Positions 18,662 to 28,086 are shown, numbered from the stretch's first letter. The stretch is DNA of 64,000 nucleotides from VRUE01 sp963727465 (GCA_963727465.1 CAVSGL010000005.1:124001-188000); one strand, 5' to 3'. Notes: generated from the letters alone by a model not told the origin. Numbers and translations are program-made.

Positions 18662-20329
18662 TCAGGCGGCCGCCTTCTTCGCGCGCTCGACCAAGCGCAG
18701 GGACGAGACCCAGCCCTCGGCGTCGATCTCGCCGTGGATCAGCGCCGCCAGCCCCTCCAGCGCCTCCGCCGGGCTGCCCGAGGCTGCGATCGCCCGGGCC
18801 AGCAGCGGCACCGCGTCGAGACCCTCGGAGGCCTGCCCGATCAGCGCCGGGATCTCCGCCGCCGGCGTGCCCTCGCCGAGCAGCTCGCCGGCACGGCGGT
18901 TGCGGCTCGAGGGGGCGAGCACGGTCGCGGTCAGGTCGCCGACGCCGGCCAGGCCCGAGAAGGTCTCCGGCTCGGCGCCGCGGGCGCGGGCGTAGGCGAT
19001 GCACTCGCGCCAGACCTCGGCCGCGGCGATGCCGGCGGCGTTGAGGCCGAAGGGCTCGGTCGCGGCGGCGGCGAGGGCGGCGGCGTTCTTCGCCGCGCCC
19101 GCCATCTCGACCCCGACCACGTCGCGGCTGCGCTCGCAGACCAGGCCGGCGCGGTCGAAGACCTCGCCGAGCTGGTCGCGCAGATCGGCGTCGGCGGAGC
19201 CGAGCACGAGCGCGGCCGATCCCGAGACCGCCTCGCGGGCGTGCGCCGGCCCGCCGAGGCTGGCGACGGCGCGGGCGCGGATCCGTTCGCCGACGTACTC
19301 GGCGGGAAGCTGTCCCTGCGGCGCGACCAGACCCTTGGTCAGCAGCAGGACCGATGAGCGGTCGCTGACCCGGTCGGCGATCGCCCCGACCGCCTGCGGC
19401 AGCGAGCCGGAGGGGATCGCGAGGCAGACGAGGTCGAGTCCGGCGAGCTCGATCTCCGAGGCGGGGCGAACGAGCAGCGACCCGGGCAGCTCGACCCCCT
19501 CCAGGTAGCGGCGGTTCTCCCCCGCCTCGCTCATCTGCGCCGCCTGCCCGGCCGTGCGCGTGCCGAGCTGCACCTCGAGCCCGCCGCGGGCGAGCAGCAC
19601 CGCGACCGCGGTCCCCCAGCTGCCGGCGCCGATCACCGCGGCGCGGCGCATCGGCGGCAGGCCGCCCATCTCTTCCCACTGGAGCAGCACGTTGGGCCAG
19701 ATCCGCGCGGTCACCGATTCGGCCAGCGGCGCCGTCGGCTGCTCGACCCGCGGGAAGGTCATCGCCCGGCCGAGGCGCACCCGCACCTGGCGCGGGCGGA
19801 TGCGCCAGCCGCGCCGCACGTGCTCGGAGCCGTAGACCGCGGTCGGCAGCACCGGAGCGCCGGTCTGTAGGGCGAGGCGGCCGACACCGCGCCTCGGCGC
19901 GGCGAGGGTGCCGCGGCGAATCCGCGTGCCCTCGGGGAAGATGCAGACCGTGCCGCCGCGCTCGACCGCGAGGCGGGCGGTCTCCACCGCCAGCTCGTCG
20001 GCCTCGCCACGGCGGATCGGGAAGGCGCCGAGCCGCGAGAGCAGCCAGCCCTGCCAGCGCCGCTCGAACAGCTCGACCTTGGCGACGTAGTTCATCGGCC
20101 TCCGCCACGGCAGCGCGGCGCCGATCGCGAACGGGTCGAGGAAGCTGCGGTGGTTGGCGGCGACGATCAGACCGCCCCCGACGCGGCCGTGCTCGCGGCC
20201 GGTGCGGCCGAGCCGGAAGTAGACGAGGAAGAACGGCGTCATGAAGATCCTGGCGAGCAGGTAGAGCGGCCAGTTGACGCTGTGGCGGCGGGTGTAGTCG
20301 TGGTAGGCCTGAAGGCGTGACTCGGTCAC
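18662..20329 (-). CDS. gpsA: Fused 1-acyl-glycerol-3-phosphate acyltransferase / glycerol-3-phosphate dehydrogenase (PlsC-GpsA)
   Basis: One continuous 555-residue frame carries two enzymes. Residues 1-215 are a PlsC-type acyltransferase: NHRSFLD at 59-65 (the HxxxxD box), FPEGTR at 131-136, and a membrane-proximal N-terminal helix. Residues 227-555 are NAD(P)-dependent glycerol-3-phosphate dehydrogenase: GAGSWGTA Rossmann loop from 233, LLLTKGL, catalytic Lys in GAAKNAAALA, and SRNRRAGELLGEG. The fusion would join G3P production from DHAP to phosphatidic acid synthesis. The first acyltransferase step is not in this window. No frameshift or stop separates the halves. Confidence 0.9.
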   Translation of the reverse strand: MTESRLQAYHDYTRRHSVNWPLYLLARIFMTPFFLVYFRLGRTGREHGRVGGGLIVAANHRSFLDPFAIGAALPWRRPMNYVAKVELFERRWQGWLLSRLGAFPIRRGEADELAVETARLAVERGGTVCIFPEGTRIRRGTLAAPRRGVGRLALQTGAPVLPTAVYGSEHVRRGWRIRPRQVRVRLGRAMTFPRVEQPTAPLAESVTARIWPNVLLQWEEMGGLPPMRRAAVIGAGSWGTAVAVLLARGGLEVQLGTRTAGQAAQMSEAGENRRYLEGVELPGSLLVRPASEIELAGLDLVCLAIPSGSLPQAVGAIADRVSDRSSVLLLTKGLVAPQGQLPAEYVGERIRARAVASLGGPAHAREAVSGSAALVLGSADADLRDQLGEVFDRAGLVCERSRDVVGVEMAGAAKNAAALAAAATEPFGLNAAGIAAAEVWRECIAYARARGAEPETFSGLAGVGDLTATVLAPSSRNRRAGELLGEGTPAAEIPALIGQASEGLDAVPLLARAIAASGSPAEALEGLAALIHGEIDAEGWVSSLRLVERAKKAAA

Positions 20330-20390
20330 GCCTTGCGCTACACGGGCAAGGGACCTTGGTTACCGGCGGGCGGGTCCCGTCGGGGCGGAG

Positions 20391-21392
20391 CTACCAGGAC
20401 GCCTCGACCAGCTGCGCGAGGTCGTCGCGAGTGGGCGGTTCAGGCGTGAACGCCAGCTCGGGGCGCAACAGCATTGAGTCCAGAGCTTGGTCGAGCTTCG
20501 ATTTGTCGGCGCCGAGATCGCCGAGTCCAGTTGGTTCGCCGAGCTCGAGGATGCGGGCTTCGACGTTCGTCGGGTCGGCGCCAAGCGCCTCGGCGAGGGA
20601 CGCGAGCTGGTCGGGGGCGCGGGGAACCAGGAAGGCCATCGCCCGGGGCAGGATCGCGGCGTTGGTCTCGGCATGGGGAGTGCCGCAGATGCGGACGAGG
20701 GTCTGGCAGATCACGTGGTGCACGCCGAAGGCGGCGGAGTCGATCGCGTAGGCGCAGAGCAGCGCGCCCTGGGCGAGCGCCGCCCGGTTGCGCTGCTCGC
20801 GCGGCTGGTCGAGCGCCGCCGCGATCAGCTCGGCGCCGCGCAGCGCCGTCATCTGCGAGACCGGGTTGGCGAACGGCGTGTAGAGGGAGTCGGCGCCGTG
20901 CGCGAGGCTGTTCATCGCGCTTGCCCGCAGCGCCCGCTCGGGCTGGCTCGTCATCGCCTCGGGGTCGGCGAGCGCCAGCTCGGGGCGGACCAGCGACCGG
21001 GCACGCTGCTCGGCGCCGGCCGGGAGCCGGTGGAACCCGGTCAGCTCAGCCCCGGAGAGGGTCGTCGGCAGCGCCGCGACGCGGGCGCCGCTGACCGCCG
21101 CCACCGCCTTGGCCGTGTCGATCGCCCGGCCGCCGCCGAGCGCGACGAGCTGCGGCGCGCGGGCGCGCTCGAGCAGCGTCGCCGCGGCGTCGGGCACCTG
21201 ACCGGCCGGCACCGCGTGCACGGCCCGCGCCGCCGCCTCCAGCTCGGGCGCGCCCGGCAGGGCGCGCGGCGTCGTCAGCAGCTCGAACTCGTCGAAGCCG
21301 TGCTCGCGCAGGAGCTGCGGGGCCTGGGCGACGCCGTCGCGGCGCAGCACGACGACCCGCCCGGCGTCCCTCCAGACGAAGTCGCCGTTCAC
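20391..21392 (-). CDS. Iron-containing alcohol dehydrogenase family, maleylacetate-reductase-like
   Basis: A 333-residue dehydroquinate-synthase-fold protein. The nucleotide motif is GGGRAIDTAKA near residue 86, then PTTLSGAELTGFHRL, which resembles maleylacetate reductases. Candidate metal ligands lie in NSLAHGADSLY, FGVHHVICQTLV and TPHAETNAAILPRAM. Its start overlaps the stop of the ring-cleaving dioxygenase gene (ATGA, 21389-21392), which supports a shared pathway of aromatic breakdown to 3-oxoadipate. A generic alcohol dehydrogenase role cannot be excluded. Confidence 0.78.
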   Translation of the reverse strand: MNGDFVWRDAGRVVVLRRDGVAQAPQLLREHGFDEFELLTTPRALPGAPELEAAARAVHAVPAGQVPDAAATLLERARAPQLVALGGGRAIDTAKAVAAVSGARVAALPTTLSGAELTGFHRLPAGAEQRARSLVRPELALADPEAMTSQPERALRASAMNSLAHGADSLYTPFANPVSQMTALRGAELIAAALDQPREQRNRAALAQGALLCAYAIDSAAFGVHHVICQTLVRICGTPHAETNAAILPRAMAFLVPRAPDQLASLAEALGADPTNVEARILELGEPTGLGDLGADKSKLDQALDSMLLRPELAFTPEPPTRDDLAQLVEASW

Positions 21393-22327
21393 CCGGCGCG
21401 GTCGGCGGTCCGCGGGTTGAGGACCGGGCGCAGGTTCGGTTCGACCTCGGCCCGCAGGTGCTCGTAGTCGGGGGGGAGCGAGAGCTTCTCGCCGAGGTGC
21501 TCGAGCGGCTCGTCGACGGTGAAGCCCGGGCCCAGGGTGGCGATCTCGAAGAGCACGCCGCTCGGCTCGCGGAAGTAGATCGAGCGGAAGTAGAAGCGGT
21601 CGATCACCGGCGTCGGCTGCGCGCCGCCCTCGATCGCCTTCTCGCGCCAGGCCTCGTGCTCGTCGAGCGAGGAGGCCCAGGCGACGTGGTGGACGCTTCC
21701 GGCGCCCTGAAGCGGGCGCTCGGCGGGGGGATCGTCGTAGACGTAGAGGCCGCCGCGCTGCTCGCCGCGAGCCTCCCAGCCATCCTCGGTCCGCTCGAAC
21801 CCGAGCGTCTCCAGCAGGCGCGCGCTGGCCGCGGATGAGCCTCCGTAGGCGCGCACGGCGTGGAACCCCCGTAGGGCCAGCTCGGCCGGCACCTCGGGGT
21901 GGTCGGCGATCAGCGGCGGGTCCGGAGCGGTGGCGACGAGCAGCTCGTGGTCGAGCCCCTCGGGGTCGGAGAAGCGCAGGCTCTCCCCGCTTCGGTCGCT
22001 CTCGGTGTCGTGCGCCGCGAGGCGCTCGGCCCAGAAATCGAGCGAGTCGGCCGAGCCGACGCGCCAGACGACCCGGTGGACGTCGCCGCTACCGGCCCGC
22101 CCAGGGGGCACGCCGGGGAACTCGAAGAAGGTCAGGTCGGAGCCGGCGTCGCCCCGCTCGTCGGCGAAGAAGAGGTGGTAGACGCTGGGGTTGTCCTGGT
22201 TGACCGTTTTCTTGACCAGGCGCAGGCCCAGCACCCCGGCGTAGAAGTCGACGTTCTTCTGGGCGTCGGCGGTGATCGCGGTGATGTGGTGGATTCCCTC
22301 CAGCTTCACCGCAGTCACGTATACCAT
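21389..22327 (-). CDS. VOC-family ring-cleaving dioxygenase (hydroquinone dioxygenase-like)
   Basis: A 312-residue protein of two vicinal-oxygen-chelate modules, like MhqO/PcpA/LinE enzymes. Iron ligands are visible as His in GIHHITAITAD, His in GSVHHVAWASS and Glu in REPSGVLFEIATLGPGF. It opens aromatic rings bearing two para-hydroxyls. The downstream coupled gene resembles maleylacetate reductase, the next-but-one enzyme of that pathway. Only 8 bp separates this start from the divergent gene at 22336. An internal GTG at 22309, preceded by TATACG, may be the real leaderless start. Confidence 0.82.
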   Translation of the reverse strand: MVYVTAVKLEGIHHITAITADAQKNVDFYAGVLGLRLVKKTVNQDNPSVYHLFFADERGDAGSDLTFFEFPGVPPGRAGSGDVHRVVWRVGSADSLDFWAERLAAHDTESDRSGESLRFSDPEGLDHELLVATAPDPPLIADHPEVPAELALRGFHAVRAYGGSSAASARLLETLGFERTEDGWEARGEQRGGLYVYDDPPAERPLQGAGSVHHVAWASSLDEHEAWREKAIEGGAQPTPVIDRFYFRSIYFREPSGVLFEIATLGPGFTVDEPLEHLGEKLSLPPDYEHLRAEVEPNLRPVLNPRTADRAG

Positions 22328-22335
22328 CCCTGGCG

Positions 22336-23725
22336 ATGAGCCGCGCCCGGCGACGCACGGTCAAAGCCCTCGTTGTGCTCGGCTCGATCCTGGCCTTCCT
22401 CAGCGTGTTCGCGATCTGGACCGAGCGGCAGGCGCTCAACACGAACGACTGGGTCGAACACGAGCGGGCGCCTGATCCAGAACGAAAAGATCCGCGCGGC
22501 CGTGGGCGAATACCTGGTCGACCAGCTCTACGCCAACGTCAACGTCGAAAAGGAACTGGAAGGCATCCTGCCCGGCGAAACCAAGGAGCTCGCCGGGCCG
22601 GTGTCCGGGGGCCTGCGACAGGTCGCCGGCAGCGGCGCCGAACAGGTGCTGAAGACCTCGACCGCGCAGGACCTCTGGAAGGACGCCAATCGGGCGGCGC
22701 ACGAACAGCTTCTCGCGGTGCTGGAAAACAAGAAAGAGGCGGTCTCGACGGCGAACGGCGAAGTCACGCTCAACCTCGGCGGCCTCGTGACCAACCTCGC
22801 CGACCAGGTCGGCATCGGCGCCCAGCTCGCCGAAAAACTGCCGCCCGATGCGGGCCAGGTGACGATCCTGCGCTCCGACCAGCTGAAGACCGCGCAGGAC
22901 GTCGTCGTCGGGATCAAGGGCCTGGCGCTGCTGCTCTCGCTGCTGACCCTGCTCTGCCTCGGGCTGGCGATCTACCTCTCGCGCGAGGGGCGCTGGGTGA
23001 CGGTGCTCTTCTGCGGCGTCGGGCTCGTCGCCGCCGGCTTCGCCGTGATCGTCTTCCGCTCGGTCGCCGGCGGCATCATCGTCGACCAGCTCGTCAGCGA
23101 AGAAAGCGTCAAGCCGGCGGCCGAAGCCGCCTGGTCGATCTCGACCTCGCTGATGGTCAGCATCGCGACCACGGTGATCGTCTTCGGCGTGCTCGCCGGC
23201 GTCGCCGGCTGGCTCGGATCGCCGACCGGGTCGGCGCGCGCATCGCGGCGCTTCACCGCCCCCTTCCTGCGCGACTACGTCGCCTACGTCTACACCGGGC
23301 TGGTCATCCTCGTCTGCATCTACTTCCTCTCCTCCTCGACGCAGAACCTGCGCTCGTTCCTGACCACGCTGATCGTCGGCGGCGCGATCGCCCTCGGCAT
23401 CCACGAGATGCGACGGCAGACCGAAGAGGAATTCCCCGAAGCGCAGATCGGCGACTACTTCGGCGGCGCCAGGGACCGCCTGGTCGGCGCCGTCAAGAGC
23501 GCCAACCTCAGCGAGCGCGCCTCGAAACTGCGCCTGCCCGAGGTGCGGCGGCCGGGCGACGAGGGGCCGCCTGCCGCTCCAAGCGCAGCGCCTGCCGAGG
23601 ATGAGGACGCCCGCCTGCGCCGCCTCGGCCAGCTCGCCGAGCTGCGCGACAAGGGCGTCCTCAGCGACGAGGAGTTCGCCGCCGAGAAGGCCCGCGTGCT
23701 GGGCAACGACGGCCCCTCCGAATAA
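22336..23725 (+). CDS. Multi-TM membrane protein with C-terminal SHOCT domain (one frameshift)
   Basis: The first 43 residues (MSRARRRTVKALVVLG..., one helix) are in the frame of 22336. Near 22465 the signal shifts to the frame that ends at TAA 23723-23725. The product has an extracellular alpha-helical domain (residues about 45-195) and four more hydrophobic helices (GLALLLSLLTLLCLGLAIYL, WVTVLFCGVGLVAAGFAVIV, LMVSIATTVIVFGVLAGVAGWL, YVYTGLVILVCIYFL). A linker and a SHOCT motif at the end (LAELRDKGVLSDEEFAAEKARVL) follow. Function unknown; SHOCT domains are short oligomerisation modules. Confidence 0.78.
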
Positions 23726-23727
23726 GA

Positions 23728-23800
23728 GCCCGCCCCCGGACTTGAACCGGGACTCTCCGCTTTACAAGAGCGGTGCTCTGCCAAATTGAGCTAGGCGGGC
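23728..23800 (-). tRNA. tRNA-Thr (anticodon UGU)
   Basis: The minus strand folds as a complete 73-nt cloverleaf: acceptor GCCCGCC/GGCGGGC, D arm GCTC-GAGC, anticodon arm CCGCT-CTTGTAA-AGCGG with TGT, T arm CCCGG-TTCAAGT-CCGGG. CCA is not encoded (TC follows). It lies 2 bp after the SHOCT membrane protein stop. The next plus-strand genes include a KAP NTPase with atypical base use, so this tRNA is a possible integration point, but I found no repeated attachment core or integrase. Confidence 0.97.
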
Positions 23801-23810
23801 GTGCAGATGA

Positions 23811-24866
23811 ATGATTTCAGGTCGCCTGCCGAATATAGAGGGGGTGAATGATGGCGTGGGCGAGGACGCGGTCGCTTTCCGGTACCTGAAGCCCAGCGAG
23901 GGAGGGCGGCTGAGCGAGGCGATTCGGGTTGCCTACGGCGAGAGCTACGACGTGCGCTGGGTCTACGACGAGACCGAGGTCGAGGCGCGGCTGGCGGCTG
24001 GCACGTACGTCTCCTTCATCGCCGAGTCGGCGCAGGGAGAGCTGCTCTGCCACGAGGGGATGAGCCTCGCCGCGGCCGATGACCTGGTCGGGCACTCGGG
24101 GCAGGCGGTGACGATGCCGGTGGCGCGCGGGCAGCACCTCTTCACTCGCACCAAGCGGCACCTGATGGACTGGGCCGCCGAGCGTGGCATGGCGGGCATG
24201 TTCAGCGAGGCCACCGCCGCCCACCCATACAGCCAGCGCGCCAACCTCGAGCTCGGCGCCCACGAGACCGGCTTCCTGCTCGGCTGGATCCCCGCCTCGG
24301 TCGACAACGACGCCGCCGACCGCCGCCGGGGGCGCCAGTCGGTCGCCCTCTTCTACGCCAGGCTGGGCGACGGCCACAAGCGCGAGGTCTACGCGCCGGA
24401 GCGTCACCGCGAAATCGTCGCGCGGACGCTGGAGGTCTGCGAGCTGAACGGCGCCCTGGCCGAGCCACCGGCGACGGTGGACCTGCCCGACCGCAGCGGC
24501 CTGCACGTCGAGGTGGTCAAGGACCACAACCTCGCGGTGATCACCGCGCACGCCCCGGGGGCCGACCTCGAAGAAGCCGTGCAAGCCGAGCGCCACCACC
24601 TCTTCCACCGGCAGCACCTCGACGTCGTCTACCTCGACCTGCCGCTCGAGAACCCGGCGACCGCGATCCTCGCCGACCACCTGGAGCGCCTCGGCGTCTC
24701 CTACGCCGGCGTCTTCCCCAACCCCCACACCACCGGCGACGTCCTCCGCATGCAGTCGCTGCACCGGGCGAGGATCACCGCCGACGACCTCTCCGTCGCC
24801 TCGAATCATGGTCGAGAATTGCTCGACTACGTGCTCGCGGACATCGACCCGGTCGAACGCCCATGA
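23811..24866 (+). CDS. GNAT-like acetyltransferase-domain protein
   Basis: Up to 351 residues. The first half has GNAT-like elements (ASEGGRL-type helix, SYDVRWVYDETEVEARLAAG, MPVARGQHLFTRTKRHLMDWA). The second half holds further alpha/beta units (YLDLPLENPATAILADHLERLGV, VFPNPHTTGDVLRMQ). The ATG at 23811 has no ribosome site and is 10 bp from the tRNA. A GTG at 23856 preceded by GAGGGGG at about 23838 is a better start. Codon use matches the host. Substrate unknown. Confidence 0.7.
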   Translation: MISGRLPNIEGVNDGVGEDAVAFRYLKPSEGGRLSEAIRVAYGESYDVRWVYDETEVEARLAAGTYVSFIAESAQGELLCHEGMSLAAADDLVGHSGQAVTMPVARGQHLFTRTKRHLMDWAAERGMAGMFSEATAAHPYSQRANLELGAHETGFLLGWIPASVDNDAADRRRGRQSVALFYARLGDGHKREVYAPERHREIVARTLEVCELNGALAEPPATVDLPDRSGLHVEVVKDHNLAVITAHAPGADLEEAVQAERHHLFHRQHLDVVYLDLPLENPATAILADHLERLGVSYAGVFPNPHTTGDVLRMQSLHRARITADDLSVASNHGRELLDYVLADIDPVERP

Positions 24867-24924
24867 CGATCAGCTCATGGCCCGAGACGTACCGCGAGCG
24901 AACCCAGCGTTAAGCTGACCACCG

Positions 24925-27015
24925 ATGGCGCCCGACGAGGCAGGGGAACACAGCTCTCAGACGAAGCTCTTCGTCAGCGACCAGCCGCTGAGCCGTCCCG
25001 AGGCGTTCAACTTTGCCCCGATTATCAGCACCCTGCGCGACTTCATCGCGTCCGCGCCACCCGAAACCCCGCTTAACATCTGCCTCAGCGGAGGGTGGGG
25101 AACGGGCAAGACGACCCTGCTGCGAGGCCTCGAGGGGGCCTTCGAAGAAGCGAGCGACAGCACTGAGGAGACGGGCGGACAGCCTGAGTTCGTAACCCTC
25201 TGGTTCGACCCTTGGAAGCTCGCCGGCGAGGCCGAGGTATGCAACGCACTGGCGCTGCTGGTACTCGAACAGATCGAACGGGATGCCAGCTTCGCCTCCC
25301 GTGCCGAGATCGGCATCGACCGCAAGAACGTACTGCGCATGCTCGCCGACCGGCTGATCAAGGTCAGCCCGGACGACGTGAGCACTCTTTACCAAACCGA
25401 GGCCAAGACCCGCGGCACCTTTCTCGAAATCGAGGACATCTTCCGCCGAGTCGCCGACGTGTATCTGAAAGACCCAGATCACCCGCGACGTCTTGTGGTT
25501 TTCGTCGACGACCTCGACCGCTGCCGACCGGCCCGCGTGGCCGAGGTCCTCGAGGCGGTCAAGCTCTTCTTCGACCTCCCGGGCCTGATCTTCGTCTTCG
25601 CCCTCGACAGCGCGCAGCTCGAGCGGGCGGTGATGGCCGATTACGGCTTCGACCAAACCGAAGCCCGCATTTATCTCGAGAAGATATTTCAGCTCACGGT
25701 ACCTCTGCCGCGCAAGGGGATTACGGAGCTCCTCAATTTCCTCGACACCAACCTGATGAACATCGGAGTCAAGGCGATCAGCGAGGACATCTCGGTCGCG
25801 ATCGTCAATCGGTTCGGACGCAACCTTCGCAACCTGAAGCTGTTCGTCAACTCCTTCAGCTTCCAGCGGAGGCTGCTCGGAGATCTCGGAGGGCTCAACG
25901 AGGAGGCATTGTTCAAGTTCCTGTACCTGGAAACCACGATGAGCCGCGCGATGTCCGTGGCCCTGCGACGCGGCTCGCCGAACATCGTCCTCGCCCTCGA
26001 GTTCCTCGCTCACGGCGGCTTCCTGCACGATGAGGCGATACGCCAGCGCTACGCCAGCGAGCTGAGCACCAGTACCCTCAACCACGCCGCACTGATCATC
26101 CTCGCGATAGCCGCAGGGGACGAGGAGGCCGAGCTGGAGGTCCCGGAGCTGACCTCGGCGCAGCGGGAGATCATCGAGGCCCTGCGGGCGGACGGCAGCG
26201 TCGCACCGACCCTGAAGGTGATCCGCGAGGGTGACTCGCTGCTGATCGACAGCGATCTCTCCGGGATGGTCTTCCTCAACAACCACGGAAACGACGGCGA
26301 GCACGTCGAACAGGAACTTCCATCGCCGCGGTCGGAGGAGAAGGAAGGTGGGATCCTGGTTGCCGGCAATCCACTTCAGGCAAAGGACTGGGATTCGGCC
26401 AGCTCGCGACTCCAGGATGTGGGCCATCTGCTCAACGCCCACCTTTGCAGCCTGATGGCGGTCCTGATGGATCCGGGTAACGTCACCTACCTCGGTCGGC
26501 TGGGGCGTGTTTTCCGCCTGCTCCGGCGCCTCAACGCCGCAAGGCTGCTCTTCTCACAGGCGTACGCGATCAAGCCCGATTCGCAGTACGTTCTCGTTGA
26601 GACCGCCTATTTGCACGACATCGATCTCGTCGACGAGGAGTTGGGATCGATCCTCTATAAGAAAGCGATCGCCAGCGGCAGTACGACGGCTGGCCCGCGG
26701 GGAAACCTCGCCGTCAACCTCCACGCAGAAAAGCGGTATCAGGAGGCGTACCTGGCGGCGCTCGACGCCTGCGTTCAGGAACCCGACTCCGAACGGCGGC
26801 TGGATCGCCTCGTGTCATATGCGGCCGATGCCGGAAAGCCAGACTGCAGTGGGCGCACTCCCGACGAACTGCGAGCCGAGCGGGAGGCGGCCGAACAAGA
26901 AGGCATCTATCCCCTTCCGCTCGACGAGGATGAGGAGCAGAGGGTGGTCGAGTGCCTCTCGGTCGTACCCGACCTCGAGGCCGCGCACCAGGAGCTCTCG
27001 AGGCCTCCCATCTAG
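24925..27015 (+). CDS. KAP-family P-loop NTPase with TPR-like C-terminus
   Basis: A 696-residue protein. Walker A GGWGTGKT is at about 56-63, the LWFDPWK motif (TLWFDPWKLAG) at 92-98, and Walker B VVFVDDLDRC at 191-200, the classic KAP signature. Then come FVFALDSAQLERAV and NLRNLKLFVNSF, the conserved KAP lid. Residues about 520-696 are helical repeats resembling TPRs (NAARLLFSQAYAIKPDSQYVLVETAYLHD). No transmembrane insertion is obvious. KAP NTPases include phage-exclusion proteins such as PifA, so a defence role is possible. Base use is visibly less GC-rich than the neighbours, suggesting transfer. It is monocistronic. Confidence 0.8.
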   Translation: MAPDEAGEHSSQTKLFVSDQPLSRPEAFNFAPIISTLRDFIASAPPETPLNICLSGGWGTGKTTLLRGLEGAFEEASDSTEETGGQPEFVTLWFDPWKLAGEAEVCNALALLVLEQIERDASFASRAEIGIDRKNVLRMLADRLIKVSPDDVSTLYQTEAKTRGTFLEIEDIFRRVADVYLKDPDHPRRLVVFVDDLDRCRPARVAEVLEAVKLFFDLPGLIFVFALDSAQLERAVMADYGFDQTEARIYLEKIFQLTVPLPRKGITELLNFLDTNLMNIGVKAISEDISVAIVNRFGRNLRNLKLFVNSFSFQRRLLGDLGGLNEEALFKFLYLETTMSRAMSVALRRGSPNIVLALEFLAHGGFLHDEAIRQRYASELSTSTLNHAALIILAIAAGDEEAELEVPELTSAQREIIEALRADGSVAPTLKVIREGDSLLIDSDLSGMVFLNNHGNDGEHVEQELPSPRSEEKEGGILVAGNPLQAKDWDSASSRLQDVGHLLNAHLCSLMAVLMDPGNVTYLGRLGRVFRLLRRLNAARLLFSQAYAIKPDSQYVLVETAYLHDIDLVDEELGSILYKKAIASGSTTAGPRGNLAVNLHAEKRYQEAYLAALDACVQEPDSERRLDRLVSYAADAGKPDCSGRTPDELRAEREAAEQEGIYPLPLDEDEEQRVVECLSVVPDLEAAHQELSRPPI

Positions 27016-27090
27016 CGTCCCGAGTCAGCGTTCAACGTGCGGCATGGGCGGGAGTGGATCAACCGTCCAGGCGGGCGTTACGCTTGAGCC

Positions 27091-28086
27091 ATGCGCGAGG
27101 GCTGGTCGGCGATTTTCGTCTGCGGAGTGACCGTGCTCCTGCTTGCCGCTGCGCCCGCGCACGGCGCCTTTCCCGGGCGGCCGGGGCCGATCGCCTATTC
27201 GAAAGTCTCGGCCGGGGAAGCCGCGGAAGGCGTCGAAGAGGGGGGCGGCATCTTCAGTCATGGACCGCGCAGGTCGGATACGCCCCGGCAGCTCACCGAC
27301 AGCACCGAAGACAGCAGCCCCGCCTACTCGCCCAACGGGCGACTGGTCGTCTTCACGGGCAACCGTAACCCCGGCCTCGGCGCACGCGGCAGATACATCT
27401 ACGTGATGAACAGGGACGGGAGCGACATCAGGCAGCTGACCAGCGGCGAATTCGCCGATTTCAACCCCTCGTTCGCGCCGGATGGGCGCCACGTGATCTT
27501 CGACCGCAGCGAGCTCGCCCTGGGGCAGCGCAGCCACATCTTCAGCGTCGCGATCGACGGCAGCGGCCTGCGCCAGGTCTCCAGCGGCGCCGCCAGCGAC
27601 CAAGACCCGGTCTACACCCCGAACGGCAGGCGAATCGTCTTCGTCAGCGATCGCCGCAGGAGCGGCCGCCGCGATCACAGCAACATCTTCTCGATGCGGC
27701 CCGACGGCAGCCGGGTACGGCTGCTGATCGGCGGCCCGCGCAGCGAGTTCGATCCCGACGTCTCGCCGAACGGGCGCAAGATCGTCTTCGTCAGCAGCCG
27801 CAATCACGGGCCGAACCTGTTCGTCGCGCGGGCAAACGGGCGGCGGGTGCACGCGCTGACCCGCAGCCGCGGTGACTGCTTTCGCGGCACCTGCTACTCG
27901 AATCCAACCTGGTCTCCCGACGGGAAGCACATCGCCTTCCTCGGCAGCGGCCGCTACAAGACGGTGCTCGAAGTGATGCGCGCCGACGGCCGCGGCTTCG
28001 CCAGGGATTTCGACAGCGGCGGCACCGAAGAAGAAGGCTTCGGCACCACTCTCGGTCCACCGTCATGGGGCCCGCAGCCGCGATGA
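27091..28086 (+). CDS. Secreted PD40/TolB-like beta-propeller protein 1
   Basis: A 331-residue protein with a signal peptide (MREGWSAIFVCGVTVLLLAAAPAHGAF). About six PD40-type repeats follow, each with a Ser/Tyr-Pro-Asp/Asn-Gly-Arg/Lys turn (AYSPNGRLVVFTGNR, SFAPDGRHVIFDRS, VYTPNGRRIVFVSDR, TWSPDGKHIAFLGS). These form a beta-propeller as in TolB. No Tol system or outer membrane is expected here, so it is probably an exported binding or surface protein. The stop overlaps the ATG of a second propeller gene. Confidence 0.85.
   Translation: MREGWSAIFVCGVTVLLLAAAPAHGAFPGRPGPIAYSKVSAGEAAEGVEEGGGIFSHGPRRSDTPRQLTDSTEDSSPAYSPNGRLVVFTGNRNPGLGARGRYIYVMNRDGSDIRQLTSGEFADFNPSFAPDGRHVIFDRSELALGQRSHIFSVAIDGSGLRQVSSGAASDQDPVYTPNGRRIVFVSDRRRSGRRDHSNIFSMRPDGSRVRLLIGGPRSEFDPDVSPNGRKIVFVSSRNHGPNLFVARANGRRVHALTRSRGDCFRGTCYSNPTWSPDGKHIAFLGSGRYKTVLEVMRADGRGFARDFDSGGTEEEGFGTTLGPPSWGPQPR

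Noticed and set aside
23728..27015. A complete integrative element anchored at tRNA-Thr
   Set aside because: No integrase, no repeat of the tRNA 3' end downstream and no plasmid or phage genes were found. Only the KAP gene looks foreign.
24925..27015. Naming the KAP gene as a specific known defence system
   Set aside because: The KAP core alone is not diagnostic, and none of the partner genes of described multi-gene systems is adjacent.
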